Below, piece after piece: positions 46,501 to 52,726 of a stretch of 64,000 nt of DNA. Both the position numbers and the translations under genes were made by a program. The DNA is from Bacteroidota bacterium. Its GTDB lineage: Bacteria > Bacteroidota > Bacteroidia > Bacteroidales > CAIXZF01. Positions within the stretch are counted from its first letter, which is position 1; each line of letters starts with the position of its first letter. Where the stretch lies: assembly GCA_022709385.1 (NCBI GenBank), contig JAKLIX010000006.1:1-64000 (forward strand). Reading direction: 5' to 3'. The notes beneath the pieces were generated by a model, which was not told the DNA's origin, made no database searches, and saw only the letters and a program-made list of their open reading frames with translations.

Positions 46501-49347
46501 GGTGGTCAGGTTGAAGATGGTAGGGGCTGTGGAGCCGGTGGACCAGAGGTAGGTGTATGGGTTGGCCACGGTATTGGTTCCCCCGGCGGCCACGACGGTG
46601 GCCACGCCTGTATTGCCTCCATAACAAAAGACATCCTGGGCAATGATGGTGTCGTCGAGTTGTTTGATGCTTACGGTATCCACCATGGTGCAGAAATAGC
46701 CGTCGGTGACGGTGACCGTATAATCGCCGGGCACCAGGTTGCTGATGGTCTGGGTTGTGGCACCGTTGCTCCAGAGGAAGGTGTAGGGTGGCGGAGTGAA
46801 GGCGGGAGATCCCCCGCTCACGTTGGCCGTGGCCCAGAAGCCGGTATTTGAAAAGCAGTCGGCAGCCCCGGTGGCAAATTCGATGTCTATGGCCGTCGGT
46901 TCGTTGCGCTGGATGAGGCCCGACACTTTTTCACAGCCGTTCGCATCGATGACCTTTACCCTGTAGGTACCGGCATGCACAAGGATGGAATCTTCTGTGG
47001 TGATGATGGTGTCGTTCGGATAAGGCCATCCCAGGTTGATGGGGCCCATGAATACGTATGTATAGGGAGGTGTCCCTCCCGTTGCGTTGGCCACCAGCAG
47101 CGCGGTGCTGTCGCCGTGGCATTCGATGCTGACATCACCTCCCCCTACATTAAGGATCAACGGGGGTGGCTGGGTGATGACATAATTGCCGAAACTCCGC
47201 ACACATCCCACGCTATCTTTCACATAGACAACATAATAGCCATTCACCGGCGAAGGCGCCAGTGAATCGAAAAAGTTCGAATGCTGGTAGATGACGTTGT
47301 TGAGGCTGTACTGCAGCGGCCCCGTTCCCCCCTGGGCATAAATGGTGATGGTGCCGTTGTTGGCTCCGAAGCAACTCACATGGGTGATTACCGTATTCTG
47401 GTAAAGGGTGATGATGGGCGGGCCCGGCGTGACGAAGCTGCTGTCGAAACGGCAGCCATAGCTGTCCTTGATGTAAAAGGCATGACTGCCTGTGCCAAAG
47501 CCGTTGAACGTATTGTTAGCGTACCATTGCGGTTCGCACCAGAGGTAAGGCCAGTAGGTGCTGTACTGGTAAGGCCCCACCCCCCCGCTTATGATGAACT
47601 GGACACTGCCGTTGACCGAGTTGTAGCAGGGCGATACGCTGTCGATGATGATCGTATCCGGATGCAGCGCGATGTAAGGATCAAAGAACCAGTTCTGATT
47701 GCCTCCCAGATCTTCGGAGCGGAGGGCAGAGTCGGGAAGGGCGGGCGGATTCTGTGCAATGATATCCCGTATCGCCATGTAATCCAGGGTGAGTACACTG
47801 TCTGAAAGGAGAAAGGCCTGCACTGTCGTGTCTGAAGATCTGAGATAGGAGCGCATGCAATGGTAATCTCCCCAGTAAGTCAGGTCATCGAGAATATGCT
47901 GGGTTTTGTTTGATTGTATGGTAAGGGTATTGGCATAGTAGGAAAGGCAGGTGCAACCACAGGCATGGATTCTCCTGATATTCAGATCATAAAACGTATT
48001 GCTGCCCTCCAGTATCCATCCGTTGTACCAGAAATAGGTGGAATCGAAGTAGTTTTGTCCGCCGTAGACATAGCCGTCGCGGTTAAATTCCATTTTCTGG
48101 TGGACGGTATTGAAATTGGCGTGCAGTTCGCCGGTTTCCAGGTGGCCGCAACAGCCGCAGCCGCATCCGTGGGGATGGGTCGAAAACAACAATTGGTTAA
48201 ACGAATTATAATCTCCGTACACCCTACCCTGGTGGTAAATATCCACGATGTTGAAGGTGTTGTCGTTCACATTCCTGCCGACCAGCGAGAGGTTGCCGAT
48301 CCATCCGTTGCCCTGCATGGTCACCAGGTTGTAGGTGCTGTGGTTCCCGTTGATATACCCGTCGCTCCGGAACATGGAGTTGTGGAAGTTGTTCACGTTG
48401 CCGTCGATATAGCCTGTGCCGTGAAAGAGGGAATTGTAGATGTCGCTGGAATCACCGATGATGAAGCCGACGCCGTCGAAGGTCACATCGTAGTTGGAGG
48501 AATCCGCATCCACCACAATGTTATCGGCGATCAGCAGTTTACCCGGGGAGATATGGAAATGCACCAGGTCGTATTTCAGGTGGGATCCGGCATGCATGGT
48601 GGACCCGAAGGTATTGCTGGCGGCACCGTAGAAATGGATCTGGGAGTGATTTCCCGTAACCAGGGTAATGGTGGACGTGTTCCTGACGTCCCAGGCATAG
48701 TTCTCCCCGGTGTTTCCCGTGTTACCGGCCGTAATGGTCACAAAGGAATCACCGAGGTCGAGATAGCGCTGGTAGGTTGAGGTGGAGGTAAAGCGGGAAC
48801 AGGTGACATCCCAGCTGTTGGTGATGAGGCTTCCCTTGTCGAGGTTGATGGAGTAAGTAACGATGAAATCGTCAAGCAGGTTCCAGGTACCATTTCCGAA
48901 AAAGAAACAACTGGCCGGGATCCAGTTCCCGTTTGTGGTGATGGTTTCGGTGTTGTTCGACAGAAAGCGGGTATCGCCCTGGTATTTCACCCTCATTCTG
49001 GCACAGAATTGCAGGGAGCCGTGGATAAACAAACCCCCGGGACCAAAGAAAGTGACGGTATCCGAATAATCTTCCCAGTACATATCATGAAACTCGACCG
49101 TACTGTAGAGAGTGACCGTATCGGTGGGGGAATTGAAGGATGCGGCGTTGAAAAACACATTGTCGGACTGGCCGGGCAGTGTCGTGAAGACGGAAGAAGG
49201 ATACGCACCCCCCGATACATCCGACCAGTGGGTCAGATCGTCCCAGTTACCTGTGCCGCCCACCCAGTAGTAATCCTGCTGCGAATAAGCTTGCAGGCAT
49301 ACAAAGGCTAAGACGAATAAAAATATAAAACGGAGCCGGATATTCAT
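34543..49347 (-). CDS. Giant SprB/PKD-repeat surface adhesin with type B T9SS sorting domain
   Basis: The 4934-aa protein has a signal peptide (1-23). A domain begins DYYWVGGTGNWDDLTHWS, followed by a beta-helix-like region (about 290-450) with GYIDGN-type turns and two cysteine-rich knots (CGCGCCGH at 395-402 and HACGCTC at 461-467). About 13 SprB-like repeats (about 565-1597; GGTPPYTYLWS, AGTYTVTVTD) and 38 PKD-like domains (about 1600-4780; WDFGDG, PGTYTV) follow. Each PKD unit usually carries one Cys near its start and one in a Gly-Cys near its end, probably a disulfide. The last 95 residues (FYIPNAFTPDGNGRNDHFGP onward) are a gliding-motility-type CHU_C domain, the type B T9SS signal. 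SprB of Flavobacterium is the moving gliding adhesin; this protein is a related architecture, probably a surface fibre for attachment or motility. PKD units 20-25 are duplicated as 26-31. Long open frames on the opposite strand are shadows. Confidence 0.9.
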   Translation of the reverse strand: MNIRLRFIFLFVLAFVCLQAYSQQDYYWVGGTGNWDDLTHWSDVSGGAYPSSVFTTLPGQSDNVFFNAASFNSPTDTVTLYSTVEFHDMYWEDYSDTVTFFGPGGLFIHGSLQFCARMRVKYQGDTRFLSNNTETITTNGNWIPASCFFFGNGTWNLLDDFIVTYSINLDKGSLITNSWDVTCSRFTSTSTYQRYLDLGDSFVTITAGNTGNTGENYAWDVRNTSTITLVTGNHSQIHFYGAASNTFGSTMHAGSHLKYDLVHFHISPGKLLIADNIVVDADSSNYDVTFDGVGFIIGDSSDIYNSLFHGTGYIDGNVNNFHNSMFRSDGYINGNHSTYNLVTMQGNGWIGNLSLVGRNVNDNTFNIVDIYHQGRVYGDYNSFNQLLFSTHPHGCGCGCCGHLETGELHANFNTVHQKMEFNRDGYVYGGQNYFDSTYFWYNGWILEGSNTFYDLNIRRIHACGCTCLSYYANTLTIQSNKTQHILDDLTYWGDYHCMRSYLRSSDTTVQAFLLSDSVLTLDYMAIRDIIAQNPPALPDSALRSEDLGGNQNWFFDPYIALHPDTIIIDSVSPCYNSVNGSVQFIISGGVGPYQYSTYWPYLWCEPQWYANNTFNGFGTGSHAFYIKDSYGCRFDSSFVTPGPPIITLYQNTVITHVSCFGANNGTITIYAQGGTGPLQYSLNNVIYQHSNFFDSLAPSPVNGYYVVYVKDSVGCVRSFGNYVITQPPPLILNVGGGDVSIECHGDSTALLVANATGGTPPYTYVFMGPINLGWPYPNDTIITTEDSILVHAGTYRVKVIDANGCEKVSGLIQRNEPTAIDIEFATGAADCFSNTGFWATANVSGGSPAFTPPPYTFLWSNGATTQTISNLVPGDYTVTVTDGYFCTMVDTVSIKQLDDTIIAQDVFCYGGNTGVATVVAAGGTNTVANPYTYLWSTGSTAPTIFNLTTGWYFVTVTDGDGCELADSVFIDQPDTSVYLQFTSDSTLCNGMGGGWAVVHPYGGTPPYQIQWSTGETTDHILNLNAGTYFVTVTDSNHCIKSGQVTIYEPLPGIVTFATGNIDCDTAGYWIKAYVQGGTAPFTYTWSPVTSALDSVYGLMAGTYSVSVTDHNGCNYYGTVVIAPLATDVDVHDVDCYGGNTGWAVSYPSGGTAPYTWQWKALPAENIIGLTQTVTGLDTGVYVVIVTDSSLCWISDTITVGQPAGALQLSVTHTDLNCYGTCNGTAGVIPNFGTSPYGIPVWSNGSNTFSGWSLNNLCAGAYTVSVTDANNCLAVNSVSLLQPPQLLITAVQKEDPLCNEAGFFGSITITAQGGSGVLEYSIHGLSGPFQASNQFTGLGAGSYTAIVRDANLPTCYSATQNVSITPPPVLTLNLSGQGPTINGGSNGFINSTATGGTSPYGYLWNTGATAPNLSGLPAGTYTLTLTDDHGCFVIKSMTLYQPDQMVLNLVSANISCNGAADGTATATVSGGVPPYQFAWNPGPTVTNSSGVHNRTNLSPGTYALTVTDNSGVLRTGSVIITQPPPYQLVFNHTPNICDLSSNGYATVTVSGNTPPYTYQWNAAAGSTTDSVYNLTAGTYTVTVRDSRNCSTQGSVSITYWSLPVASFGIDTACLGNPNGFSNFSYGTPYQIDTSFWSFGDGNLSFTAFPDMNTGHIYANPGTYTTQLYVKDTNGCLSAPVSRNVLVYPIPDAAFETESACFGQPAHFYDGSTNTMGLITERIWIFGNYDTVFNQLYPSYIFPAWGEDSVKLIIRNTIGCSDSVSHAVQTDSLPYPSFSYQNLYCTEGQVQFTNTSLPNGAPLASWFWEFGNDYSSSAQHPLFEFGSTDTTYLVSLTATSARGCSDTVTLPVYVSPPFQADFTADTACWGSPTWFTDSVLTPSGDNIISWIWDFGDGSSSFDPDPSHTYLYPGIYTVFLLATDQHQCEQLIMHKVVVDSIPEAAFEYSLPCDQDSVFFTDLSIPHGSGIITWAWSFGDPGNPLSYSLEQNPGYQYPGPGQYTVSLTVTDEKGCQHTHSRVISVLALPEAAFITDAACQGEAVHFTDLSQSSIIAWNWDFGVENTSLDVSSLQHPEFVYASAGTYTVRLIVENNNGCKDTTWKQVTIQPKPTANFLNINICQNEAIQFNDLSTSPVTLITDWAWNFGEPLSGFNNVSFDQNPVHQYYQAGFYSVRLIVADDNGCRDTMIKNITIYPHPLANFNPLDVCHGLSTQFTDLSVPVYGNLVSWQWDFADMTSSSLQHPLHLYPIPGSFQVSLVVANNQGCSDTVSKTVQVFPRPDAAFSFNYPCVEGQTQFQDNSNPNALFLTSWVWNFGDPASGFGNFSANQHPTHLYGGPGNYPVRLVVTNSNQCSDTVINTLTVAAPPGVDFGYTKVCRGMPTEFSDSTSAPAGGLSQWQWNFGDGSAGVYQQNPSHTYANAGTYYVSLLVTDVNGCQRSKTKEIIVYPLPNPSFQVSPLCTGQPAYFTNYSNGAGAPVTNYSWNFGDLFTLDDTSHLEHPEYTYTLPGTYDVLLSITNSRGCVNQTSQTIVIEESPVAGFLFDTNQCTNEAVHFTDISYSPANNIQSWHWNFGDGQTSSAQNPIHYFTASGTYYVQLTVETQGGCVSKLTSEVVVYPPPVASFEHFPACEGRVVQFNGFASGMNLPVTNWLWNFADGTWDNTQNPQHVFQIAGTYYVSLTVTDSKGCTDTYIYPVVVHQNPVANFVHTQNYCQGTPVCFSDVSNTFTLPVLFRKWNFGDPLSGASNFSNDSTPCHAFMAPGWVDVSLIIVDQNLCSDTVSLPVLNKPEPLAGFSYDTVCLGDTTHFVNLSDGNGAGITYFQWNFGDPVSMGQNISFSAEPVHQFTAAGIFEVSLIIIDSLSCRDTLKQNVFVRSLPLPSFTHTNLCLNDTIQFTSQSTSANGPVTSLLWTFPDGSQASLPVTTYVFPGSGTFPVQLEVTDAAGCSSALLQQIHVHNLPSVNFTATQVCEGTATSFTDNSTPGIGGIIQRTWIFGDGDTLNTLATQVNHLYSEAGSYMVRLIIGNSDLCTGKDSALVLVHAAPLPAFTFNDTICFGDVTHFDGTASGGNGSPISWFEWNFGDGGPFNINNNSLTPDFSFSHPGDFNVTLAVGNANNCSRSLVKNLHVYPLPAASFIYDTACFGNPTLLSSTSTSAEGNITSWLWTMAGQQWDTLPSLDLIFAAPGLHPASLLVTNQFGCTHAVNHIVPVDSLPVPAFSWSDTCVPGLSAGLVQFTDLSSGNGSSLSSWEWRFNNQYGSSQSDPLHFFYPYDDCYPVSLTVINARGCRDSIHDTVCVKHPLNFDFFADTVCFGAPTQMNSFVLSPEGTTVSSWTWDFGDGSPLQATTADSVLYTFQHPGIYTVTLIAHYLQGCGDTIQHSVLVRALPQPGFSYNLPCQQNQVSFTDQSTSTATLADWYWTIDGGFFDLVPDPVHTFTDPGVYEVALQVTDIFGCHDQTVKNVEVHALPQVSFHSDTVCFGLATAFTSTSSAGTGNITQRLWKFGDDISMISPFTTTYHQYANPGTYNAWLILQNTPGCVDSASRLVTVRPKPEAAFTVNDPVCFNQAAAFNSGNSLPNGGNISQWYWKFNDPGLALQFDTSYQANPQHTYTQPGSFNVQLIIGNTDACFDTLVQAVVIHPLPQPAFSFDTACFGNPTHFSSLSVSPSSSISNWMWNFNNTGNQNGTDTISYLFPHWGHFPVQLTVTDENSCVNDLIYQVFVDSLPIPAFSWSDTCVPGLSAGLVQFTDLSSGNGSSLSNWEWRFNNQYGSSQSDPLHFFYPYDDCYPVSLTVTNARGCRDSIHDTVCVKHPLNFDFFADTVCFGAPTQMNSFVLSPEGTTVSFWTWDFGDGSPLQATTDDSVLYIYQHPGIYTVTLIAHYLQGCGDTIQHSVLVRALPQPGFSYNLPCQQNQVSFTDQSISTATLADWYWTIDGGFFDLVPDPVHTFANPGVYQVGLQVTDIFGCHDQTVKNVEVHALPQVSFHCDTVCFGLATAFTSTSSAGTGNITQRLWKFGDDSSMISPFTIAYHQYADPGTYTAWLILQNTPGCMDSASRLVTVKPKPEAAFTVNDPVCFNQAAAFNSGNSLPNGGNISQWYWKFNDPGLALQFDTSYQTNPQHTYTQPGSFNVQLIIGNTDACFDTLVQAVVIHPLPQPAFSFDTACFGNPTHFSSLSVSPSSSISNWMWNFNNTGNQSGSDTISYLFPHWGHFPVQLTVTDANSCVNTIERTVLVDSLPIPAFTYTDTCFSGNQPGMIYFHNLSQGHGSTITQYHWHFNQFYYSDSVHPYHVFIPAGQSYPVSLTVTNDRGCSDSLTQIISVKPEFNIGFSYTDTCLYSPVLFNASASPPGTLVNQWSWDFGDNNQGTVTTTATQHLYQAPGSYIVTLTAANADNCVDSAVRYLDIYPPPLAQFAASFACCNDSTVFTDLSLPVNGSIVSWTWYFGDPGSGAADTLHVSVPGTPVWHFYPQTDSVYLVTLIVTNSLGCSDTVTQIVYRCPCLQAAFDPLNPLCDSVPAAFANLSTAGGNSVISSLSWDFGDGSPLLVLAPAPDTVYHLYSQPGQYIVMLIATAQLFGNILQDTAWDTITVHPNPRAAFLSECVCFGEATTFQNTSFISGGSMSFTWELGNGSPPLNATEPPPTVYQQYQLYQASLLAVSDKGCRDSASMTVCLYPLPEVHFTADPLFDCGLPGLVTFTDLSTIDSGYLANYTYDFGDGWTEDFASGNVTHTYNQQGHYSILLTVTSNHGCSDSLFREDYYTLYRAPQAAFSFNPPQASALDGFVRFTDQTYSLIPYQWFWNMGDGTQLSTQNPLYQYSDTGTYVVTLHVIDDNNCEDSVSELIIIYPESAFYIPNAFTPDGNGRNDHFGPQGVYVDPDDFLMVIFNRWGEEIFSTSNFFEPWDGKKDGEFCPIGVYNYFIRLKDVNGERHERKGTVLLLKKD
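36659..38191 (-). repeat. 1533-bp tandem duplication, downstream copy
   Basis: This matches 38192-39724 base for base with scattered differences at an offset of exactly 1533 (511 codons). It encodes PKD units 26-31. The reading frame is kept across the junction. High similarity at the DNA level points to recent duplication or gene conversion. Confidence 0.92.
38192..39724 (-). repeat. 1533-bp tandem duplication, upstream copy
   Basis: This is the N-terminal-side copy, encoding PKD units 20-25, from FSWSDTCVPG to the matching start of the next copy. Similarity fades beyond the junctions, leaving only general PKD-level resemblance. Confidence 0.92.
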
Positions 49348-49357
49348 GAATGCTTGC

Positions 49358-49379
49358 TTGTTGGGTTTGAACCCAACAA
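49358..49379. promoter_or_regulatory. Perfect inverted repeat just before the adhesin start codon
   Basis: Arms TTGTTGGGTT and AACCCAACAA, 10 bp each, face each other across 2 bases. The repeat ends 10 bases before the ATG of the giant adhesin. A degenerate -7-like TTACTTTG overlaps its outer edge. It could be an operator or an mRNA hairpin near the ribosome site controlling a very costly gene. Confidence 0.5.
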
Positions 49380-49486
49380 AGTAAAGAAAAATTTGATCAC
49401 CTGTTTGTTAAGTGAAAGCTAATTGAGGGAATGAATGTTTTTCCGGGATGAGAAGCGGGGACTGTTGAGGGAAGTGCTGAAGGAGC

Positions 49487-50242
49487 TCAGTATAATTTCT
49501 TCAGCTGCATGATCTGTTTCAGGCTGCAGGGAAGCTGGATAGATTTTCCGTCTTTGAGCAGGGTACAACTGCAGGTCATGGTGTTTACCCGTTTCAGGTA
49601 TTTCAGGTTGACGATCACCGAGCGGCTGATCCGGAAGAATCTTCCGGGTGGCAGAATTTCTTCCATCTTTCCCAGATGGGTGGTTACCAGTTCGGACTGT
49701 CCGGGAGAGAAGAAAATCTCGCTGTAATTGCTGTCGGCGAGTAAGTAAAGGATGTCGTCGGGATCCACCATGATGAACCCGCTGCGGACATTGAACCTGA
49801 TTTTTCCGGGGGGGCTGATTTGTTGCAGCAGCATGACCAATTGCTCCCTGTTGCTTTCTTTTTGTTTTTCCGCGAGCATCCTGTCAATGCAATCATTCAG
49901 TTCGCTTTGTTGCATCGGTTTCAGCAGATAATCGAATGCGGCATATTTGAAGGCACGGATTGCGTAATGGTCATGCACTGTGGTGAAGATAATGCGGGGA
50001 AGCGCATCCTGTGGGGAAATGCGGTCCAACAGCTCAAAGGCCGTACCGTCGCTCAGTTCGATGTCAAGGAAAGCTATATCTGGTTTTAACTTTAAGAGCA
50101 GCAGCAGTCCCTCTTCCACGGATCCGGCAGAACCCACCGGCCGGATTTGTTTCAGGCCGGAGAGCAGGTGGATCAGGGCATCACGCGCCTGTTTGTCGTC
50201 TTCGATGACAACGGCGTTCAGAAAAGGCAGTTTTGGGGTCAT
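49487..50242 (-). CDS. LytTR-family response regulator
   Basis: The 251-aa protein has a receiver domain (about 8-125) with D15/D16, phospho-acceptor D60 in FLDIELSDG, T87/T88 and K108 in LLKPM, and a C-terminal LytTR DNA-binding domain (about 150-250; RFFRISRSVIVNLKYLKRV). It would be phosphorylated by a LytS-type kinase. None is adjacent, and the only one in the window is at 17602-19695. The two genes have a closely similar promoter segment. It lies upstream of the giant adhesin on the same strand with a gap of about 140 bases, so it may regulate the adhesin. Confidence 0.9.
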   Translation of the reverse strand: MTPKLPFLNAVVIEDDKQARDALIHLLSGLKQIRPVGSAGSVEEGLLLLLKLKPDIAFLDIELSDGTAFELLDRISPQDALPRIIFTTVHDHYAIRAFKYAAFDYLLKPMQQSELNDCIDRMLAEKQKESNREQLVMLLQQISPPGKIRFNVRSGFIMVDPDDILYLLADSNYSEIFFSPGQSELVTTHLGKMEEILPPGRFFRISRSVIVNLKYLKRVNTMTCSCTLLKDGKSIQLPCSLKQIMQLKKLY

Positions 50243-50262
50243 GGCAATTGTCAGCTACCCTG

Positions 50263-50270
50263 CAAAGATA
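50263..50270 (-). promoter_or_regulatory. Putative -7 box of the LytTR response regulator
   Basis: TATCTTTG on the minus strand, ending 20 bases before the ATG. The plus-strand context CAAAGATAGCGTTAAT differs from that at the kinase gene (19719) by one base over 16. Confidence 0.5.
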
Positions 50271-50485
50271 GCGTTAATGGATTAATCCGGAGGACTCAGA
50301 AAGCAGGCAGCAGGTATCATGCATACATGATTGCCAAGAATCCTGATCTGATTGTCCTGACTAAGAATGAATCCATACAACAGGGGTTTGTCGAGGATAT
50401 CCTGAAGTGAGTTGAAATGGCGGGCATCTTGTTCAGATATGCGGTGTGACTTTTTAAAGATAAAACAATCCGCTGCCAGCGTGCA

Positions 50486-51640
50486 TCAGCTCAGGAAGCT
50501 CAGCAGCACGCCGGCGGCCACGGCGCTGCCGATCACCCCGGCCACATTGGGTCCCATGGCATGCATCAGCAGGTGGTTTTTCGGGTCGTATTCCAGGCCG
50601 ACAACCTGGGATACCCTGGCACTGTCGGGAACGGCTGAGACGCCTGCATTGCCGATCAGCGGATTGATCTTGTTGCCATCCCTGAGGAAGAGGTTGATGA
50701 GTTTGACGAATAGGACGCCACCCATGGTAGCGATGACAAAGGAGACGGCTCCCAGGGCGAAGATCCCGATGGATTTGGCGGTGAGGAAGGTGGTGGCCTG
50801 GGTGCTGGCTCCCACGGTGAGGCCGATCAGGATGGTCACAATGTCGATCAGGGGACCTTTGGCGGTGTCTGCAAGCCGTTTGGTGACGCCGCTTTCTTTC
50901 AGCAGGTTGCCGAAGAAGAGCATTCCCAGCAGGGGCATGCCCGATGGGACCACAAAGGTGGTGAGCAGCAGGCCCACGATGGGGAAGAGTACCTTTTCCG
51001 TTTTAGATACCTGGCGGGGTGCTTTCATCCGGATCAGTCTTTCCCTGCGGCTGGTGAGCAGGCGCATGACCGGAGGCTGGATCACGGGAACCAGCGCCAT
51101 GTATGAATATGCAGAGATGGCGATGGCTCCCATTAAATCCGGAGCGAGCTTGGAGGAAAGGAAAATGGCAGTGGGCCCGTCGGCACCTCCGATGATGCCG
51201 ATAGCACCGGCTTCGGAGGCGTTAAAACCAAGCTGAAGCGCGATCATGTAAGCGCCGAAGATACCGAGCTGGGCTGCCGCCCCGATCAGTACCAGCCTGG
51301 GATTGGAGATCAAAGCCGAAAAATCCGTCATGGCCCCGATACCGAGAAAGATCAGCGGGGGATACACCCCCTGCAGCACACCGAAATGCAGGTAATTCAT
51401 CACACTGCCGGTTTCATAGATACCGATCTTCAGTCCGGGGTAAAAGGGAACATTCCCGATGAGGATACCAAAACCGATGGGGATCAGCAGGAGGGGTTCG
51501 TATTCTTTACGGATCGCCAGGTAGATGAAAAACAGTCCGACCAGGATCATGATCACATGGCCGATGGTGAAATTGGCAAAGGCAGTATAAGTAAGGAACT
51601 GCTGCAGGTGGTGGGAGAGGAAGTCGAAGATGCCTTTCAT
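50486..51640 (-). CDS. oadB: Sodium-pumping decarboxylase beta subunit (OadB/MmdB type)
   Basis: The 384-aa integral membrane protein is the Na+-translocating subunit of oxaloacetate or methylmalonyl-CoA decarboxylase. It couples decarboxylation of the carboxybiotin carrier to sodium export. It has about nine to eleven hydrophobic helices and the family signature [16 protein letters not shown] with the key Asp at residue 154, plus [18 protein letters not shown]. Its length is somewhat short of the enterobacterial protein (about 430) but usual for Bacteroidota. It follows the gamma-like subunit gene by 20 bases in one operon. The carboxyltransferase and biotin carrier genes are not in this window. 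In Bacteroidota the substrate is more often methylmalonyl-CoA, so the exact substrate stays open. Confidence 0.9.
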   Translation of the reverse strand: MKGIFDFLSHHLQQFLTYTAFANFTIGHVIMILVGLFFIYLAIRKEYEPLLLIPIGFGILIGNVPFYPGLKIGIYETGSVMNYLHFGVLQGVYPPLIFLGIGAMTDFSALISNPRLVLIGAAAQLGIFGAYMIALQLGFNASEAGAIGIIGGADGPTAIFLSSKLAPDLMGAIAISAYSYMALVPVIQPPVMRLLTSRRERLIRMKAPRQVSKTEKVLFPIVGLLLTTFVVPSGMPLLGMLFFGNLLKESGVTKRLADTAKGPLIDIVTILIGLTVGASTQATTFLTAKSIGIFALGAVSFVIATMGGVLFVKLINLFLRDGNKINPLIGNAGVSAVPDSARVSQVVGLEYDPKNHLLMHAMGPNVAGVIGSAVAAGVLLSFLS

Positions 51641-51660
51641 TGCAGGGATTGTTAACGGGT

Positions 51661-52524
51661 TCAGTGCCTGGGCCAGCCTCCGATGCCGTATATTTTTGAA
51701 CTCCAGGGAGAGTAGGTCCGTGAAACTTTTTTAATGGTGAGGATAAAGTCCTCATGTTCCTGTATTTCCTTGGCATACAAATGAATAGCCAGTCCGACGG
51801 CTACAAGGTTTTCATCCGGTGGAAACCCGGCGCCGCGCAGTGAACGCAGTTTCTTTTGTTCTTTGCGCTTCTCCATGAAAATAAAGGCATTGGAGAAGTT
51901 TTTAAAGATGATGAACAGCATCAGCAATACCAGGAAGACCACCGACATAGCGATGGCGGCCATTCCTATCCCGACGGGGTCTATTTGCTGGAACTGTTGC
52001 GCGGCGGAAGTTCTGGGAGTGGTGTTGTTGTTGGCGTTTGGTGTGTTTTTTGGCAGAAAGATCCACGGAAGGCTGCCGTCTTCTGCTCTTCCGTAAGCGA
52101 TGCCTGCTTGCTGCGGGCCCCACGACAGGCTGTCGATCAGTGTCCGGCCGTCCGCATCGTACAGGGCGAGGAAGCGGCTTTCCCTCAGGTCGAAGTTCAG
52201 ATGCCTGATCCCATGGGTGGGTTGGTTGGCAGCCCAGAAGACAATATAGTTGCGTGGTGCGATCCTGGTGATGGGATCGCCTTTGGGGATGGGGTATTTT
52301 TTGGGGTCGGAAGGGTCATTGGTCAGGTAACAGCCTCCGATATCCACGTAATTGAAGGCAGTATTGAATATTTCTATCCAGGGACTGTGCTGCCCGAAAT
52401 CATCGATGTATCCGGAGTCATTATGTACGAGTATCTCATTGAATTTCAGGTCTGTCGTACTTTGGGCCTGCAGACCGGGCAGGTAGATACACCATAATAG
52501 GATGATAAATCCGGCTTTCTTCAT
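51661..52524 (-). CDS. OadG-like gamma subunit fused to a lamin-tail domain
   Basis: The 287-aa protein has a signal peptide (about 1-20), an extracytoplasmic lamin-tail (LTD) domain (about 25-155; [40 protein letters not shown]), one transmembrane helix (about 190-210, [19 protein letters not shown]) and a cytoplasmic OadG-like tail. OadG anchors the decarboxylase complex and is normally about 80-100 aa, so the LTD is an addition known from Bacteroidota. The LTD may contact the cell wall or periplasmic partners. Immediately upstream of oadB in the same operon. Gene assignment is by architecture and neighbour. Confidence 0.8.
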   Translation of the reverse strand: MKKAGFIILLWCIYLPGLQAQSTTDLKFNEILVHNDSGYIDDFGQHSPWIEIFNTAFNYVDIGGCYLTNDPSDPKKYPIPKGDPITRIAPRNYIVFWAANQPTHGIRHLNFDLRESRFLALYDADGRTLIDSLSWGPQQAGIAYGRAEDGSLPWIFLPKNTPNANNNTTPRTSAAQQFQQIDPVGIGMAAIAMSVVFLVLLMLFIIFKNFSNAFIFMEKRKEQKKLRSLRGAGFPPDENLVAVGLAIHLYAKEIQEHEDFILTIKKVSRTYSPWSSKIYGIGGWPRH

Positions 52525-52627
52525 TCCAAAAGTAAGAATCAGTTAATCAGGTAGTTATACTAGCACTTTGTTCAACTGCAAAAGTACCTAAAAAGCCGAC
52601 AGCTAAAAATTAATTTTTGTTAAATAG

Positions 52628-52658
52628 TTAGGATTGTATTGTTATTGTTTTACATTTG
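52628..52658 (+). promoter_or_regulatory. Putative promoter of the RRM protein gene
   Basis: TACATTTG at 52651-52658 matches TAnnTTTG. The -33 position 19 bases upstream reads TTAG, one base off TTTG. Transcription would begin about 65 bases before the ATG, leaving a leader that contains the palindrome at 52674. Confidence 0.5.
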
Positions 52659-52673
52659 CTGCGTGGAGGTTTG

Positions 52674-52690
52674 GACAGCCCAGGGCTGTC
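52674..52690 (+). promoter_or_regulatory. Leader palindrome of the RRM protein gene
   Basis: GACAGCCCAGGGCTGTC is a perfect inverted repeat (8-bp arms, one central base) in the 5' leader, followed by a U-rich stretch up to the ATG. It could be an operator or an RNA hairpin for autoregulation by the encoded RNA-binding protein. Confidence 0.45.
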
Positions 52691-52726
52691 AGCGCCACAA
52701 CAAGTTTTATTTAATTTATTTTTTTA

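Noticed and set aside
52527-52534. TACTTTTG promoter-like box upstream of the OadG-like gene
   Set aside because: It ends only two bases before the start codon, which would place the transcript start inside the gene, and it lacks a -33 box.
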